Source of the DNA: an uncultured Chloroflexota bacterium
GTDB taxonomy: Bacteria > Chloroflexota > Dehalococcoidia > CAUJGQ01
NCBI GenBank assembly: GCA_937879875.1
Contig: CALFMN010000133.1
Coordinates: forward strand, 1 to 44,119
Length of the DNA: 44,119 nt
Direction of reading: 5' to 3'
This document shows positions 1 through 8,343 of this stretch, piece by piece (within the stretch, counting starts at the first letter, position 1; each line of letters starts with the position of its first letter). A program made the position numbers and the translations under genes. The notes under the pieces were generated by a model. It was not told where the DNA came from, did no database searches, and saw nothing but the letters and a program-made list of their open reading frames with translations.

Positions 1-1
1 C

Positions 2-2260
2 CCCAACCCTCCCCCATCTCGTTCAACATCATGGGCGGGGGGCGGGGGTCTTCCGGGCGATGAGGGCGAGATCTGGATCGCCGGCGAGGCGCTCTTTTTC
101 GCCGGCCGCCGCGAAACCTGGAGCGTGCCGCTCAACTGGCTTGCCGATCCCGAGACTGACCTCGCCGGCGTCACCGAGATCCGCCTGCGCACCGCCGACC
201 GCGGCCACGCGATCACACTGGCCCTCGCCGGCGGTGTGGAGGAGGAGCGAGCGCTGGCGTCGGCGATCAAGGATGCGCGCACGACAACGCCAGCGGAACA
301 CGACCGCCGCGCCCTGGCCGATCTGACGGCGCTGCTCGCGCCGGCGCTGGCCGAGCTTGGCCGCCTGGTTCCCCAGGGCGAGCCCGGCGTCGCGCCGCTC
401 GATCCGGAATATGCCGGGCAGGCGCTGGCGCTGGCCGCGCGGCTGCGGGCCGCGTGGCTGCCGTACTGGGGCACGCCCGCCACCCGGCTGCGCGATGCGA
501 CGCTTGGCGCACTGATGGCGACCGGCGTGGCCGCGCGCGCCGCCGGCGACCCCGCCTCGCTCGACCGCGCCGAGCAGGCCATCCAGCGCTGGCGCAACGC
601 CTGCGACGATCTGCAACAGTGGTGTGGCCTGCCGGACGGGGCGCTGCCCGCGGCCCGTTGGCCGGTACGCGAATGCTTTCGTGCTGCCCCGTACGTGACC
701 CCACCGCCGCCGGCGACCGCCGAGCCGGCCTATGAGCCGCCCACGCCTGCGGTGCCGCCGGCAGCGCCTGTGCAACCGCCGCCGATGGCCGCGTCGCCGC
801 GCCCGGCACCCGCGGCTGAGCCGGAGCGCCCCGCCCCGCCTCCTCCGGAGCCCGCTCGCAGCCAGGCGCCGCAGCCCGAGGCGCCGCCGATACCGCCGTC
901 GTTGCAGGACGATCAGGGCACGATCATCATCCCGGCGCACAATCTGCCGCATCCGCCGGAGGCCGACGCGGATGATGGCGGCACGCTGATCATCTCCACA
1001 CAGGGCCAGCGTCCGGCGCCGCCGGTATCGCCGCCGGCTCCCGCCGCCGGCGCCTACGATGACCGTACGATCATCGCGACTCCGGGCCGTATGCCCGAAG
1101 ACGCCACGCCGCCGCTGCAATCCGATTACGGCGCTGCCCGCCCGGCCGAGCCGACGCCCGCCGCTCCGCTTTCACCACCAGCAGGGCCGGCGCCCGTCGT
1201 GACGGGACCGGGGCGGCGCGGCTCCGGCGGCATGACGATGCTCTACCGGCGCAGCGGTCCCGGCGGCTCCATCGCCCGCAAGGAGCTGCAGCCGGACGAT
1301 GCGGCACGGCCGGAGGTCGTGGAGACGTTTCTCAACATCGGCCGGCGCTTCCAGGCGGTACAGCATCCCAGCTTCGTGCGTATTCTCGGCACTGGCCGCG
1401 ATGGTCCCACGCCATACATCGATATGGAGTTCATCGAAGGCGAGAGCATGAGCGCCCGCTTCGGCCGCAGCGCCGTGCCCGTGCCGCAGGCGCTGGAGAT
1501 CGCGAGCCAGATCGCCGAGGCCGTGGAGGCGGTGCATCGCGCCGGCCTGGTGCATGGCGATCTGCGTCCGCAGAACGTGCTGCTGGAGCCGGGCGGACGC
1601 ACGGTGTTGCTCGACCCGAGCGTCGCCTGTGACTACGCGCTCGAACACGCGCGTGGCACCGTGTACGGTGACCTCGCCTTTCTCACGCCCGAGCGCGCCC
1701 GCGGCGATGCGCAGGGGGCGCCGTCCGACATCTATGCGCTGGCCACGCTCACATTTGCCCTGCTGGCCGGCCGCCCGCCGTTCGTGTTCGACAACGATCC
1801 AGGACAGATCTTCGCCGCGCATGCGGAAGAGCCGCCGCCGCCGCTGGACAGCCTGCTGCCGGGCGCGCCGCCCGCGGCCTCGGCAGTGCTGGCCCGCGCC
1901 CTCGCGAAACGGCCGAACGAGCGCCCGATCAGCGCCGCCGCTTTCGCCGCCGATCTGCGCCGGGCCTTCGGCATGGCCGCTGGGCCGGCGACGCCCGCTT
2001 CTGAGCTGACCCAGGTGGGCGGCTGGACGGTACCGCCCGCGCCGCAGCCGCAGGCCGGCCCGCCGCCCAGTCCCACGCCGCCACCTTCGCCGCCGCGGCC
2101 CGGCGCCTCACCGATCGGCAATCGCGGCGTGTCGCCGCTGGGCAACCGGGGTGGCGCTTCACCCCTGGGCCGCCCGCCCACGCCGCCGCCGGGACCGCCG
2201 CGCAACGACGAGCCGCCCGATGATGACCTCGATAAGACGGTGATCGTGCGCCCGCGCTGA
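2..2260 (+). CDS. Degenerate Ser/Thr protein-kinase-like protein with Pro-rich linkers (5' end outside window)
   Basis: The frame is open to the window edge, so the start is probably upstream; the first in-window start is GTG 125, and residues below count from it. The N-terminal part, including codons before 125, reads like a small beta-rich PH-type domain. A Pro/Ala-rich linker follows (about 190-365), then a kinase-like fold (370-630) and another Pro-rich tail. Kinase features: Lys386 in ARKEL; HGDLRPQN at 477-484, keeping catalytic Asp479 and Asn484; DFG replaced by DPS at 497-499. The Gly-rich loop is very short. Retained Lys, Asp, Asn and Asp leave activity possible, but HGD for HRD and DPS for DFG suggest weak activity or a pseudokinase. 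Four motifs of acidic residues followed by Thr and Ile/Val (Thr266, Thr287, Thr315, Thr705) look like phospho-acceptors. It converges with the flagellar operon, with no evident functional link. Confidence 0.75.
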   Translation, partial: PNPPPSRSTSWAGGGGLPGDEGEIWIAGEALFFAGRRETWSVPLNWLADPETDLAGVTEIRLRTADRGHAITLALAGGVEEERALASAIKDARTTTPAEHDRRALADLTALLAPALAELGRLVPQGEPGVAPLDPEYAGQALALAARLRAAWLPYWGTPATRLRDATLGALMATGVAARAAGDPASLDRAEQAIQRWRNACDDLQQWCGLPDGALPAARWPVRECFRAAPYVTPPPPATAEPAYEPPTPAVPPAAPVQPPPMAASPRPAPAAEPERPAPPPPEPARSQAPQPEAPPIPPSLQDDQGTIIIPAHNLPHPPEADADDGGTLIISTQGQRPAPPVSPPAPAAGAYDDRTIIATPGRMPEDATPPLQSDYGAARPAEPTPAAPLSPPAGPAPVVTGPGRRGSGGMTMLYRRSGPGGSIARKELQPDDAARPEVVETFLNIGRRFQAVQHPSFVRILGTGRDGPTPYIDMEFIEGESMSARFGRSAVPVPQALEIASQIAEAVEAVHRAGLVHGDLRPQNVLLEPGGRTVLLDPSVACDYALEHARGTVYGDLAFLTPERARGDAQGAPSDIYALATLTFALLAGRPPFVFDNDPGQIFAAHAEEPPPPLDSLLPGAPPAASAVLARALAKRPNERPISAAAFAADLRRAFGMAAGPATPASELTQVGGWTVPPAPQPQAGPPPSPTPPPSPPRPGASPIGNRGVSPLGNRGGASPLGRPPTPPPGPPRNDEPPDDDLDKTVIVRPR

Positions 2261-2276
2261 GCGAGCGGGCAGATGG

Positions 2277-2317
2277 GCGCCTGAACCGGCTCGCGCCGGC
2301 GTAGCTGCTTCAGGCGC
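2277..2317. terminator. Bidirectional hairpin between kinase gene and fliN
   Basis: Arms GCGCCTGAA (2277-2285) and TTCAGGCGC (2309-2317) are perfect complements, and an inner CCGGC/GCCGG pair extends the structure. It fills the 49-bp gap between convergent genes and includes the last codons of fliN. There is no T-tract, which is common in GC-rich genomes, so the terminator role is inferred from position and symmetry. Confidence 0.55.
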
Positions 2318-3341
2318 TGGCGCGGGCGCGCTGTGTGATCAGCTCGGTGACGCGCACGCCGAAGTTCTCCTCCACCACCACGACCTCGCCGCGGGCCAGC
2401 AGGCGGTTGTTGACGACGATGTCCACCGGCTCGCCCGCCAGCCGATCCAGCTCCACCACCGAACCGATGCTCAGCGCCAGCACCTCTTCCACGGTCATCT
2501 CGGTCGAGCCAAGCTCGACGCGCACCTGCAGCGCCACGTCGAGGATCGGGTCGATGTTGCGCTCGTGGCGCGGCGCCGGCGCGCCTATGTCGAGCTGCCC
2601 GAAGGAGAAAGGGTGTGCGGTGACGGCTTGCTGCGCTTGCACCGGCGTGAGTTGCGGCATCCCGCCCGTCTCGGCCGGCGCGGGGTTCTGCCGGGCGGCG
2701 ACCTTTGCCGCAAGGCTGGCGGCACGCTCGGCGGCGCTGCTGCCCGCCGTACCGCTCGCATCATCCGGCATCGCGTTCGCGGCCAGGGCGCCGGCCAACT
2801 CCGGCGTCGTCGCCACGACGACAGGCATGATTGCACCACCCGGCCGCTCCAGGTCGGCGCGGAAGGCGACGGCATCGCCGTCGCCCAACGGTTGCGCCGC
2901 GGCGATCGGCGAAGCGTCGGCCTCTTCCAGGCTCGCGCCGGAGACACGCATCGCCGTCAGCATGCCGTCCATCGTCAGCACGCTCGCCAGCGCCTCGGAC
3001 AGTGCCTCGCCGCCTTCGGTGAACTCGGCCAGCACGCGCAACTGCGTCTCCGGGTCGCCGAGCTGGTCCGGATCGACCGGATCGAGGCCGAACAGCGCCG
3101 TTGCGTCTTCCGGTCGCATCACGATCAGCAGCGGCCGCCCTTGCAACCGCCCCGCGCTCACCTCGAGCTCCAAATGCAGATGATGGCCCGAATCGAGGTC
3201 CATTAACAGCAGCGGCAGCACGCCGGCTTCCAGCGCGGTCGCGTTCGTCGCGCCGGCGAAGGCCTCGGTTACGGCCTGCGGCAGCACGGAGCGCATGCGC
3301 TCGACGAAGAGGGCGGCCGCCTGTGTATCAGCCGTCGCCAT
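2310..3341 (-). CDS. fliN: Flagellar motor switch protein FliN/FliY
   Basis: A C-ring component on the cytoplasmic face of the flagellar basal body, working with FliM and FliG in torque generation and rotation switching. At 343 aa it is far longer than a minimal FliN. The N-terminal 200 residues resemble the CheC-like part of FliY, a Pro/Ala-rich linker follows, and the last 75 residues are a classic SpoA domain (VELGSTEMTVEEVLALSIGS, later VNNRLLARGEVVVVEENFGV). The start has a strong SD (AGGAG) about 7 nt upstream. It overlaps the end of fliM by 14 nt and is the last gene of the operon. Whether the N-terminal part keeps CheY-P phosphatase activity is not decided here; I did not find the two canonical CheC active-site motifs by eye. 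Confidence 0.92.
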   Translation of the reverse strand: MATADTQAAALFVERMRSVLPQAVTEAFAGATNATALEAGVLPLLLMDLDSGHHLHLELEVSAGRLQGRPLLIVMRPEDATALFGLDPVDPDQLGDPETQLRVLAEFTEGGEALSEALASVLTMDGMLTAMRVSGASLEEADASPIAAAQPLGDGDAVAFRADLERPGGAIMPVVVATTPELAGALAANAMPDDASGTAGSSAAERAASLAAKVAARQNPAPAETGGMPQLTPVQAQQAVTAHPFSFGQLDIGAPAPRHERNIDPILDVALQVRVELGSTEMTVEEVLALSIGSVVELDRLAGEPVDIVVNNRLLARGEVVVVEENFGVRVTELITQRARASA

Positions 3342-4341
3342 CGGGTTCTCCTTCCACGCCGGTTATCCGCACTGCGCGCCGCCCACCGATCAGGCCGGGC
3401 ACGCCGATGAAGCGCCGTTGATTGACGACGTGCAGTTGCGCGTCGAGCCCCGGCCCGCCGCCGAACATCAGCACGTCGCCCTCTTGCAGATTGACCAGCT
3501 CGTCCACGGTCACAGCCGTCTCGCCCAGCACGGCCGTGACCTTCACCGGCGCGAGCTTCATCGTGCCCATGATCGCCGCGCGCGATTCGGGCGTCGCGTG
3601 CCGCCGCCGGTTGGAAACGACCCAGACCTGCGTGCTGAGGCGCGCCATCAGCGGTTCCAGCGCCAAATGCGGGATGCAGAGGCTGATCGTGCCCAGCCGG
3701 TTGCCGACCTGGACTTCGAGCAGCACGATCACGACGATATCCAGCGGCGCCGCGACCTGCACGAGCTGCGGGCTGGTCGAGATCTCCTCGATCGCCGGCG
3801 CCACGTCGGCCAGGTTGACCCACGACTCTTTGAGCGCGTCGAGCAGCGTGCGCACCAGGTTGCGGACGAGCGCCAGCTCGATGTCGGTCAGCTCGTGGCC
3901 GGGGTCCACGGTGCTGCCCGTGCCGCCCAGCAGCCGGTCGAGCATCACCATCGCCAGCTCGGGCTGGAACTCGAAGAGGATGTTGCCGTCCACCGGCTTA
4001 AGCGAGATCACATTGACGATGCTCTGTGCCGGCAGCAGGTCGATGTACTCCTCGTACAGCCCCTGATCGACGCTGGTGACGCGGATGGCGACCTGCGTGC
4101 GCATGCGGCCGGTGAGCGCGGAGCTGGCGATGCGGGCGAAGTTCTGGTGCAGCGCCAGCAGCGAGCGCATGTGGTCTTTGGAGAACTTGTCCGGCTTGCG
4201 GAAGTCCCAGGTGCGGATCTGCTTGCCGGCTGGCAGGGACTTGGCCGAGGCCACCGGCATGCCCGCGTCGCCGGGCAGCGAAGCGAGCAGCGCCTCGATC
4301 TCGCCCTGGCTGAGCGCCTCACCGCGTGCTTTCATCGCCAT
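3328..4341 (-). CDS. fliM: Flagellar motor switch protein FliM
   Basis: The C-ring protein that binds phosphorylated CheY and couples it to switching. The N-terminus contains LSQGEIEALLASL (about residues 10-22), the conserved CheY-P-binding peptide. A CheC-like middle domain follows, then a C-terminal SpoA domain (VTAVLGETAVTVDELVNLQE to the end). 337 aa is normal for FliM. ATG 4341 and ATG 4335 are both possible starts. A family A palindromic repeat lies 7-49 bp upstream and provides GGGGTGAGG as a possible ribosome-binding site. It is coupled to fliN by a 14-nt overlap. The 137-bp gap from fliL, filled with repeats, is the only large gap in the motB-fliN part of the operon. Confidence 0.94.
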   Translation of the reverse strand: MAMKARGEALSQGEIEALLASLPGDAGMPVASAKSLPAGKQIRTWDFRKPDKFSKDHMRSLLALHQNFARIASSALTGRMRTQVAIRVTSVDQGLYEEYIDLLPAQSIVNVISLKPVDGNILFEFQPELAMVMLDRLLGGTGSTVDPGHELTDIELALVRNLVRTLLDALKESWVNLADVAPAIEEISTSPQLVQVAAPLDIVVIVLLEVQVGNRLGTISLCIPHLALEPLMARLSTQVWVVSNRRRHATPESRAAIMGTMKLAPVKVTAVLGETAVTVDELVNLQEGDVLMFGGGPGLDAQLHVVNQRRFIGVPGLIGGRRAVRITGVEGEPDGDG

Positions 4342-4347
4342 GGGCTT

Positions 4348-4390
4348 TCGGCCCTCACCCCTGTCCCCTCTCCCAATCCTGGGAGAGGGG
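4348..4390 (-). repeat. Palindromic repeat family A, copy 1 (upstream of fliM)
   Basis: A perfect 11-bp stem, CCCCTCTCCCA (4365-4375) and TGGGAGAGGGG (4380-4390), with loop ATCC, preceded on the plus strand by TTCGGCCCTCACCCCTGT. On the minus strand the hairpin comes first, then GGGGTGAGGGCCGAAA, then the fliM start. Other copies have the same order and spacing. Confidence 0.85.
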
Positions 4391-4453
4391 GACTCTTACG
4401 GACTATTGCTGGCGAACCGATGCTGGGAGGCGTGCGGTGCGCCCCTGCATTCC

Positions 4454-4475
4454 TATTCCCTATTCCCTATTCCCT
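4454..4475. repeat. Three tandem heptads TATTCCC
   Basis: TATTCCC is repeated three times without interruption (4454-4474), followed by T, with a partial ATTCC copy just before. It lies between the true fliL end and the fliM repeat. A closely related TGTTCCC triplet occurs at 38994-39015. Confidence 0.85.
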
Positions 4476-4478
4476 GCG

Positions 4479-5019
4479 TCACTGGACGACGAGCTGCGTG
4501 ATGTAGACGGCCTCCAAGGTCGGGCGCGGGCACGATGTCGGCGATCGCGGCGGAAAACTCCTGCTTGAACTGCTCTTTGCCGTCGGTGCTGGTCATCTGC
4601 TGCACGGTTTTGGCGCCGACGATGCGCACCAGCGCGTCGTTGATCTGCGGCATGCGATCCGTCACCGGTTGCAGCGCCGGATCGACGACCGGCGTGGTCG
4701 CGGTGCCTTTGGCGGCAGGGACTGGTTTCGGCTTGTAGCCGTCTGGCGGTGTGAACTCCAGCGCCAGCTCGACGCGCGCATAGTGCGGGGCGCCGTCGGG
4801 CGAGGCAAGGTTCAGCACGCGCTCCTGCATCGGATAGATCAGGCCGGGCGCGGGGCGTTTCTTCGCCTTGTGCGGCGTGGGTGTGCCGTCGCCGCTGTCG
4901 GCCGCGGCGGCGGGCTGTGCGGGCGGCGTACTGCCCTTCAGCATCGGCAGTACGAAAAAATAGGCCGCGGCGAGCAGCGCCAGGGCGACCGGGGCGGCGA
5001 AGATGATCGGCTTCTTCAT
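4479..5019 (-). CDS. fliL: Flagellar basal-body protein FliL (one-base frameshift near the C-terminus)
   Basis: A single-pass inner-membrane protein that surrounds and supports the MotAB stator. It begins MKKPIIFAAPVALALLAAAY, a short cytoplasmic end followed by one membrane helix. A Pro/Ala linker and a periplasmic domain follow (YPMQERVLNLASPD, VELALEF). As sequenced, the frame runs past the expected end into the TATTCCC heptads and stops at 4453, giving an unusual tail after IVPAPDLGG. In the shifted frame the DNA encodes TLEAVYITQLVVQ then TGA at 4479-4481, which is the conserved FliL ending. One extra base near 4519-4531, in a G/C run, explains this. It could be a sequencing error or a real mutation. 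It lies 22 bp after motB. Confidence 0.85.
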
Positions 5020-5041
5020 CGAATTCCCTTGCGCCCCGCGA

Positions 5042-5899
5042 TCAGCGCGTGCTCGCTGGCGTCGGTGCGGTGGTTGCGCTCGAACCGGTCGCGGTCGGCG
5101 CCAGGCCCGGCGCCGGCGCGATGCCCGGCACCGCGGTGGGCGAGACGGCCGGGCCGGAGACCGTGGCCGGCGCGGCGGGCGCCGCGGGCGCGGGGTTGTA
5201 GAGCACGACAATGTCGGCGCGGCGGTTCTCGGCACGGCCCTGCGCCGTAGTGTTGTCCGCGACCGGGTGCGTATCACTGAAGGCAGCGGCGAAGAGGCGC
5301 TCGGGCGACATGCCGTCGCCTTCGACCAGCCTGCGCAGCACGGCGGTGGCGCGGGCGGCGGAAAGCTCCCAGTTGGAGTTGAAGTCGCTGGTGTTGATCG
5401 GGATGTTGTCGGTGTGGCCTTCCACGCGAATCTGGTTCGGCTTGTCCTTCAGCGCCGTCGCCACGGCGGCCAGCACCGGGTCGGCCGAGCTGCGCAGCGT
5501 GGCGCTGCCGGAGTCGAACAGCAGATCGCTGGTCAGGCTGATCGTGATCTTGTCCGGCTCCAGCTTCAGGCCGATGCGGCCCTGCAGGCCGTTCTCCTGC
5601 GCCACGCGTTGCAGGATGGCGGTAATGCTCTCGAAGTCGGACAACTCCTGCGAGGAGCCGGCCTGATTGGTCGAGCCCGTGCCGGTGAAGACGGGTGAGG
5701 TGCGGCCGCCGCCGTTGTCGGCCGCGTTGTTGAAGGCCGACCGCAGCCCCTGCGCCAGGATCGCGAACTTGTGCGAGTCCTCCTGCGAGCCGGCGTACAG
5801 CACGATGAAGAACACCAGCAAGAGGGTGATCAGGTCGGCGTACGTAATAAGCCAGCGCTCGTGGTTTTCAGCCTTGGCGGCTTTTGCTTTGCCTCTCAT
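5042..5899 (-). CDS. motB: Flagellar stator protein MotB
   Basis: The peptidoglycan-anchored stator subunit of the proton channel. The single membrane helix (about 17-36) carries the critical acid in TYADLITLLLVFF, Asp22, equivalent to the proton-binding Asp of the family. A plug/linker region follows, then an OmpA-type peptidoglycan-binding domain (about 115-235) with GHTDN at 161-165 and NRRADI at 225-230. The last 50 residues are an Ala/Pro/Thr-rich tail that most MotB proteins lack. It overlaps motA by 4 nt, typical of translational coupling. Ion specificity (H+ or Na+) cannot be settled from sequence alone. Confidence 0.95.
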   Translation of the reverse strand: MRGKAKAAKAENHERWLITYADLITLLLVFFIVLYAGSQEDSHKFAILAQGLRSAFNNAADNGGGRTSPVFTGTGSTNQAGSSQELSDFESITAILQRVAQENGLQGRIGLKLEPDKITISLTSDLLFDSGSATLRSSADPVLAAVATALKDKPNQIRVEGHTDNIPINTSDFNSNWELSAARATAVLRRLVEGDGMSPERLFAAAFSDTHPVADNTTAQGRAENRRADIVVLYNPAPAAPAAPATVSGPAVSPTAVPGIAPAPGLAPTATGSSATTAPTPASTR

Positions 5900-6702
5900 G
5901 CCGCCGCCCGCTGAGCGCCGCCGGCGGCGTTGCCGCCGCCCTCGCCGGCCTGGCGCAGCTTCGGCGGCAGGAAGCCGTCCAGCTTCTCCCGCACGATGCG
6001 CGGGTTATCGCCGGCCTGGATGGCGAGGATGCCCTCCAGGATCATCTCCGACATGTGCGCTTCGTGCTTCATCTTGCCCTTGAGCTTGCTGGCCAGCGGC
6101 AGATAGATCAGGTTGGCGGTGGAGACGCCGTAGAAGGTGGCGATGAAGGCGCCGGCGATCTTCGCGCCGAGGCTGCCGGTATCCGAGAGGTTGCTGAGCA
6201 CGTTGATCAGGCCGAGCACGGTGCCCATGATGCCGAGCGTCGGCGCGAAGCCGCCCAGCGACTCCAGCACGGCGACGCCCTCTTCGTGGCGTTCCTCACG
6301 GCTGGCGATCTCGATCTCGAGGATGTTGCGCAGCCGCTCCGGGTCGGCGCCGTCGATCATCACGAGCAGTCCCTTCTTGATGAAGGGGTCATGCACCGTC
6401 TGCGCCATCGCCTCCAGCGAGAGCAGCCCCTCGCGCCGGCTCTGTTCGGCCATGTTGACGAGCAGTTCGGCGGTTTCGACCGGGTTGTGGCCGCTGTCGA
6501 AGAAGGCGTTCTTCAAGACGCCGACCATGCCGAGCATGCGCGAGAGCGGGTAGGCGACGAAGCCGACGCCGATCGTACCGACGATCACGATCAGCACGGA
6601 GGAGGGACTGATCAGGGCGGCGGGGCTGCCGCCCTCCATCATCATGCCGCCCAGCACGCCGCCGAAGCCGAGCGCCAGGCCGATGATCGTTGCAAGGTCC
6701 AA
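5896..6702 (-). CDS. motA: Flagellar stator protein MotA
   Basis: The proton-channel subunit whose cytoplasmic loop contacts FliG. 268 aa with four membrane segments (about 2-20, 32-52, 152-172, 182-204) and a large cytoplasmic loop between the second and third. Arg90-Glu91-Gly92 (SRREGLLSLE) matches the conserved loop charge, and Pro154 (FAPTLGIMG) the conserved channel proline. The start is TTG at 6702, chosen because the family begins MDLATxIG and GGAGGG lies 6 nt upstream. It follows flbD after 114 bp with no obvious gene between them, and overlaps motB by 4 nt. Confidence 0.95.
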   Translation of the reverse strand: MDLATIIGLALGFGGVLGGMMMEGGSPAALISPSSVLIVIVGTIGVGFVAYPLSRMLGMVGVLKNAFFDSGHNPVETAELLVNMAEQSRREGLLSLEAMAQTVHDPFIKKGLLVMIDGADPERLRNILEIEIASREERHEEGVAVLESLGGFAPTLGIMGTVLGLINVLSNLSDTGSLGAKIAGAFIATFYGVSTANLIYLPLASKLKGKMKHEAHMSEMILEGILAIQAGDNPRIVREKLDGFLPPKLRQAGEGGGNAAGGAQRAAA

Positions 6703-6816
6703 CGGTTCCCTCCGTCAGTCCCGTCGCTTCGCGCGAAACCGCTTATGCCGACGCCAGCATCCTGCCCGCCGGGCCGCCTGCGCCACCCGTGGCCGCCGTG
6801 GTCATACCTGCGACCG

Positions 6817-7041
6817 CTAATTTTCGTTGCCGTTCGGCACGGGCACAAGGTGGCGATCGGTGCCGCGCACGCGCCGCTGGTAGGCAATGATCCGCTCCAC
6901 CAGCTCCGGCACCGGCTCGCGCGCGATGTACGATTGGCCGTTGGTGAGCTGGATGTGCGTGTCCGGCATCGCTTCGAGCGCTTGGATGTGCTCGGCGTTG
7001 ACGTACACCTGGCTGCCGTTCAGTCGCGTTACGCAGATCAC
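6817..7041 (-). CDS. flbD: Flagellar protein FlbD
   Basis: A small cytoplasmic protein of about 74 aa found just upstream of motA in flagellar operons of many Gram-positive-type lineages; its biochemical role is poorly defined. The sequence VTRLNGSQVYVNAEHIQALE, then PDTHIQLTNGQSYIARE, matches the family throughout. I chose GTG 7041 because AGGGAGC sits 6 nt upstream and homologues begin two or three residues before VTRLNG; GTG 7047 is an in-frame alternative but overlaps that SD. First gene of the minus-strand flagellar operon seen here. No class-specific flagellar promoter was recognised upstream. Confidence 0.9.
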   Translation of the reverse strand: MICVTRLNGSQVYVNAEHIQALEAMPDTHIQLTNGQSYIAREPVPELVERIIAYQRRVRGTDRHLVPVPNGNEN

Positions 7042-7165
7042 GAGCACGCTCCCTGGATCGCACAGCTTCCTGCCAATCCAGTTGGAGCGTATGCCGGCAG
7101 CCGGCGCGGACCCATTGGGAGAAACCCCGAAACGCGGCCGGCGGCGCTCAGCCGCGCCGCGCCGG

Positions 7166-7179
7166 GCGGGTACGCCCGC
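7166..7179 (-). terminator. Short GC hairpin after the phosphotransferase gene
   Basis: GCGGG-TACG-CCCGC (7166-7179) forms a perfect 5-bp stem directly after the stop codon at 7180-7182. There is no T-run. A weak terminator candidate in the 138-bp gap before flbD. Confidence 0.3.
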
Positions 7180-8316
7180 TCACGCGATCGCCAGTTTCAG
7201 CTTCGTGCGCTTTTCGATGAAGCGGCGCACGCGCTTGACGTAGAGCGGCGAGGTCAGCGTGGCGGCGTCCGGGTTGAGCACGGCCGGACCGGCGTTCGGC
7301 AGATACGAGGGCAGGAAGATCAGCAGCCAGCGCAGGGCGCCGTAGACCTCGCCCCAGCGCAGCGCCCGGCGATCGAGCCCGCCCGCCTTCCAGAGCAGGC
7401 CGAGATAGATTTTGTGCGCGACGGTGCGGTAGGGCGCGAGCTTGCGGTCTTCCTTTTTGTCCACGGCCGAGACGGTGGCGATCAGCATGCTCGACCAGCC
7501 GATGTCCTCGTAGCGCGTGGCGAAGCCGCTCGCGCCCCAGTCGATGATGCCGCTGATGCGCGTGCCCTCGACGAAGATGTTGAGCGGATGAAAGTCGCCG
7601 TGGACGAAAACCTCGGGCGCGCCCTTCAGCAGCCACCGGTTCTGCTCCAGCCAGTCGACGATCGGCAGCAGCGCGATGAGGCCGCGCGTTTGCAATTCGG
7701 TGCGCGCCGCCTGCAGGCGACCCGGCGCCCAGGCCAGCGCGTCGAAGGCGCTGTCTGCCTGCGCGGCGCGCAGCAGTTCGCGGCCCTCCGGCCAGTCGAG
7801 CGCGTGAATGCGTGTCTGCATCTCGGCGTAGGCCTTCAGCATCTTCACGACGCCGACCGTGCCGCTCGCCAGCGCCGCCTCGTCCATGCGCCGGCCCGGC
7901 AGGAAGCCGAGCACCAGAAACGGCCCGCCCAGCGGTGCCGGGTTCGGCTCGTACAGGTGAAGCGGCGCCGTGGGAATGCCGCGCGCCTGCATCGCCGCGA
8001 TCGCTGCCGCCTCCCAGCCACTGCGCTCGACAAGGTTCACGCCGCGGTAGATGCGCACGATCAGCTTCGGCCCGGCGGGCAGCAGTATGCCCGCGCCCTC
8101 CAGCCGCACGCTGTAGATAAACGTCTCGTAGCCGCCGGAGACGCGCTCGCACTCCAGCACGCGCAGATCGGCGCTGCGTTCGTCCAGGTAGGTTTGCAGG
8201 GCGTCGCCGATCGCGGCGGCTTCCGGCGCGGTTTCAAGCGTCTGCTCTTCGGCTACCGTGGCCTCACCCCTGCCCCTCTCCATTTCATGGAGAGGGGTGT
8301 TTCTTTTATCCAGCAT
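7180..8316 (-). CDS. APH/ChoK-family phosphotransferase
   Basis: A kinase-like fold of the aminoglycoside phosphotransferase superfamily, about 378 aa. The catalytic loop FVHGDFHPLNIFVEG and the metal-binding IIDWGASGFA are intact, and an N-terminal lobe segment YETFIYSVRLEG carries the nucleotide-binding side. The substrate is unknown: this branch includes homoserine, choline and acyl-CoA-dehydrogenase-linked kinases as well as drug phosphotransferases, so resistance should not be assumed. The start is uncertain. ATG 8316 would place a complete family A palindrome inside codons 7-18, while ATG 8283 lies in the palindrome itself. The gene follows the ArsR-like regulator by 27 bp and is probably co-transcribed with it. 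Confidence 0.8.
   Translation of the reverse strand: MLDKRNTPLHEMERGRGEATVAEEQTLETAPEAAAIGDALQTYLDERSADLRVLECERVSGGYETFIYSVRLEGAGILLPAGPKLIVRIYRGVNLVERSGWEAAAIAAMQARGIPTAPLHLYEPNPAPLGGPFLVLGFLPGRRMDEAALASGTVGVVKMLKAYAEMQTRIHALDWPEGRELLRAAQADSAFDALAWAPGRLQAARTELQTRGLIALLPIVDWLEQNRWLLKGAPEVFVHGDFHPLNIFVEGTRISGIIDWGASGFATRYEDIGWSSMLIATVSAVDKKEDRKLAPYRTVAHKIYLGLLWKAGGLDRRALRWGEVYGALRWLLIFLPSYLPNAGPAVLNPDAATLTSPLYVKRVRRFIEKRTKLKLAIA
8261..8297 (-). repeat. Palindromic repeat family A, copy 2 (at the start of the phosphotransferase gene)
   Basis: CCTCACCCCTG, then CCCCTCTCCAT (8273-8283), loop TTC, ATGGAGAGGGG (8287-8297): a perfect 11-bp stem. Same orientation as the other copies. It overlaps the first codons of the APH-family gene as read from ATG 8316. 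Confidence 0.85.
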
Positions 8317-8343
8317 AACGGATCGCGCGCTCGCCGCACCGGC

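Noticed and set aside
3295..4506. 403-codon plus-strand frame
   Set aside because: Antisense of fliM; the sense strand is an unambiguous FliM.
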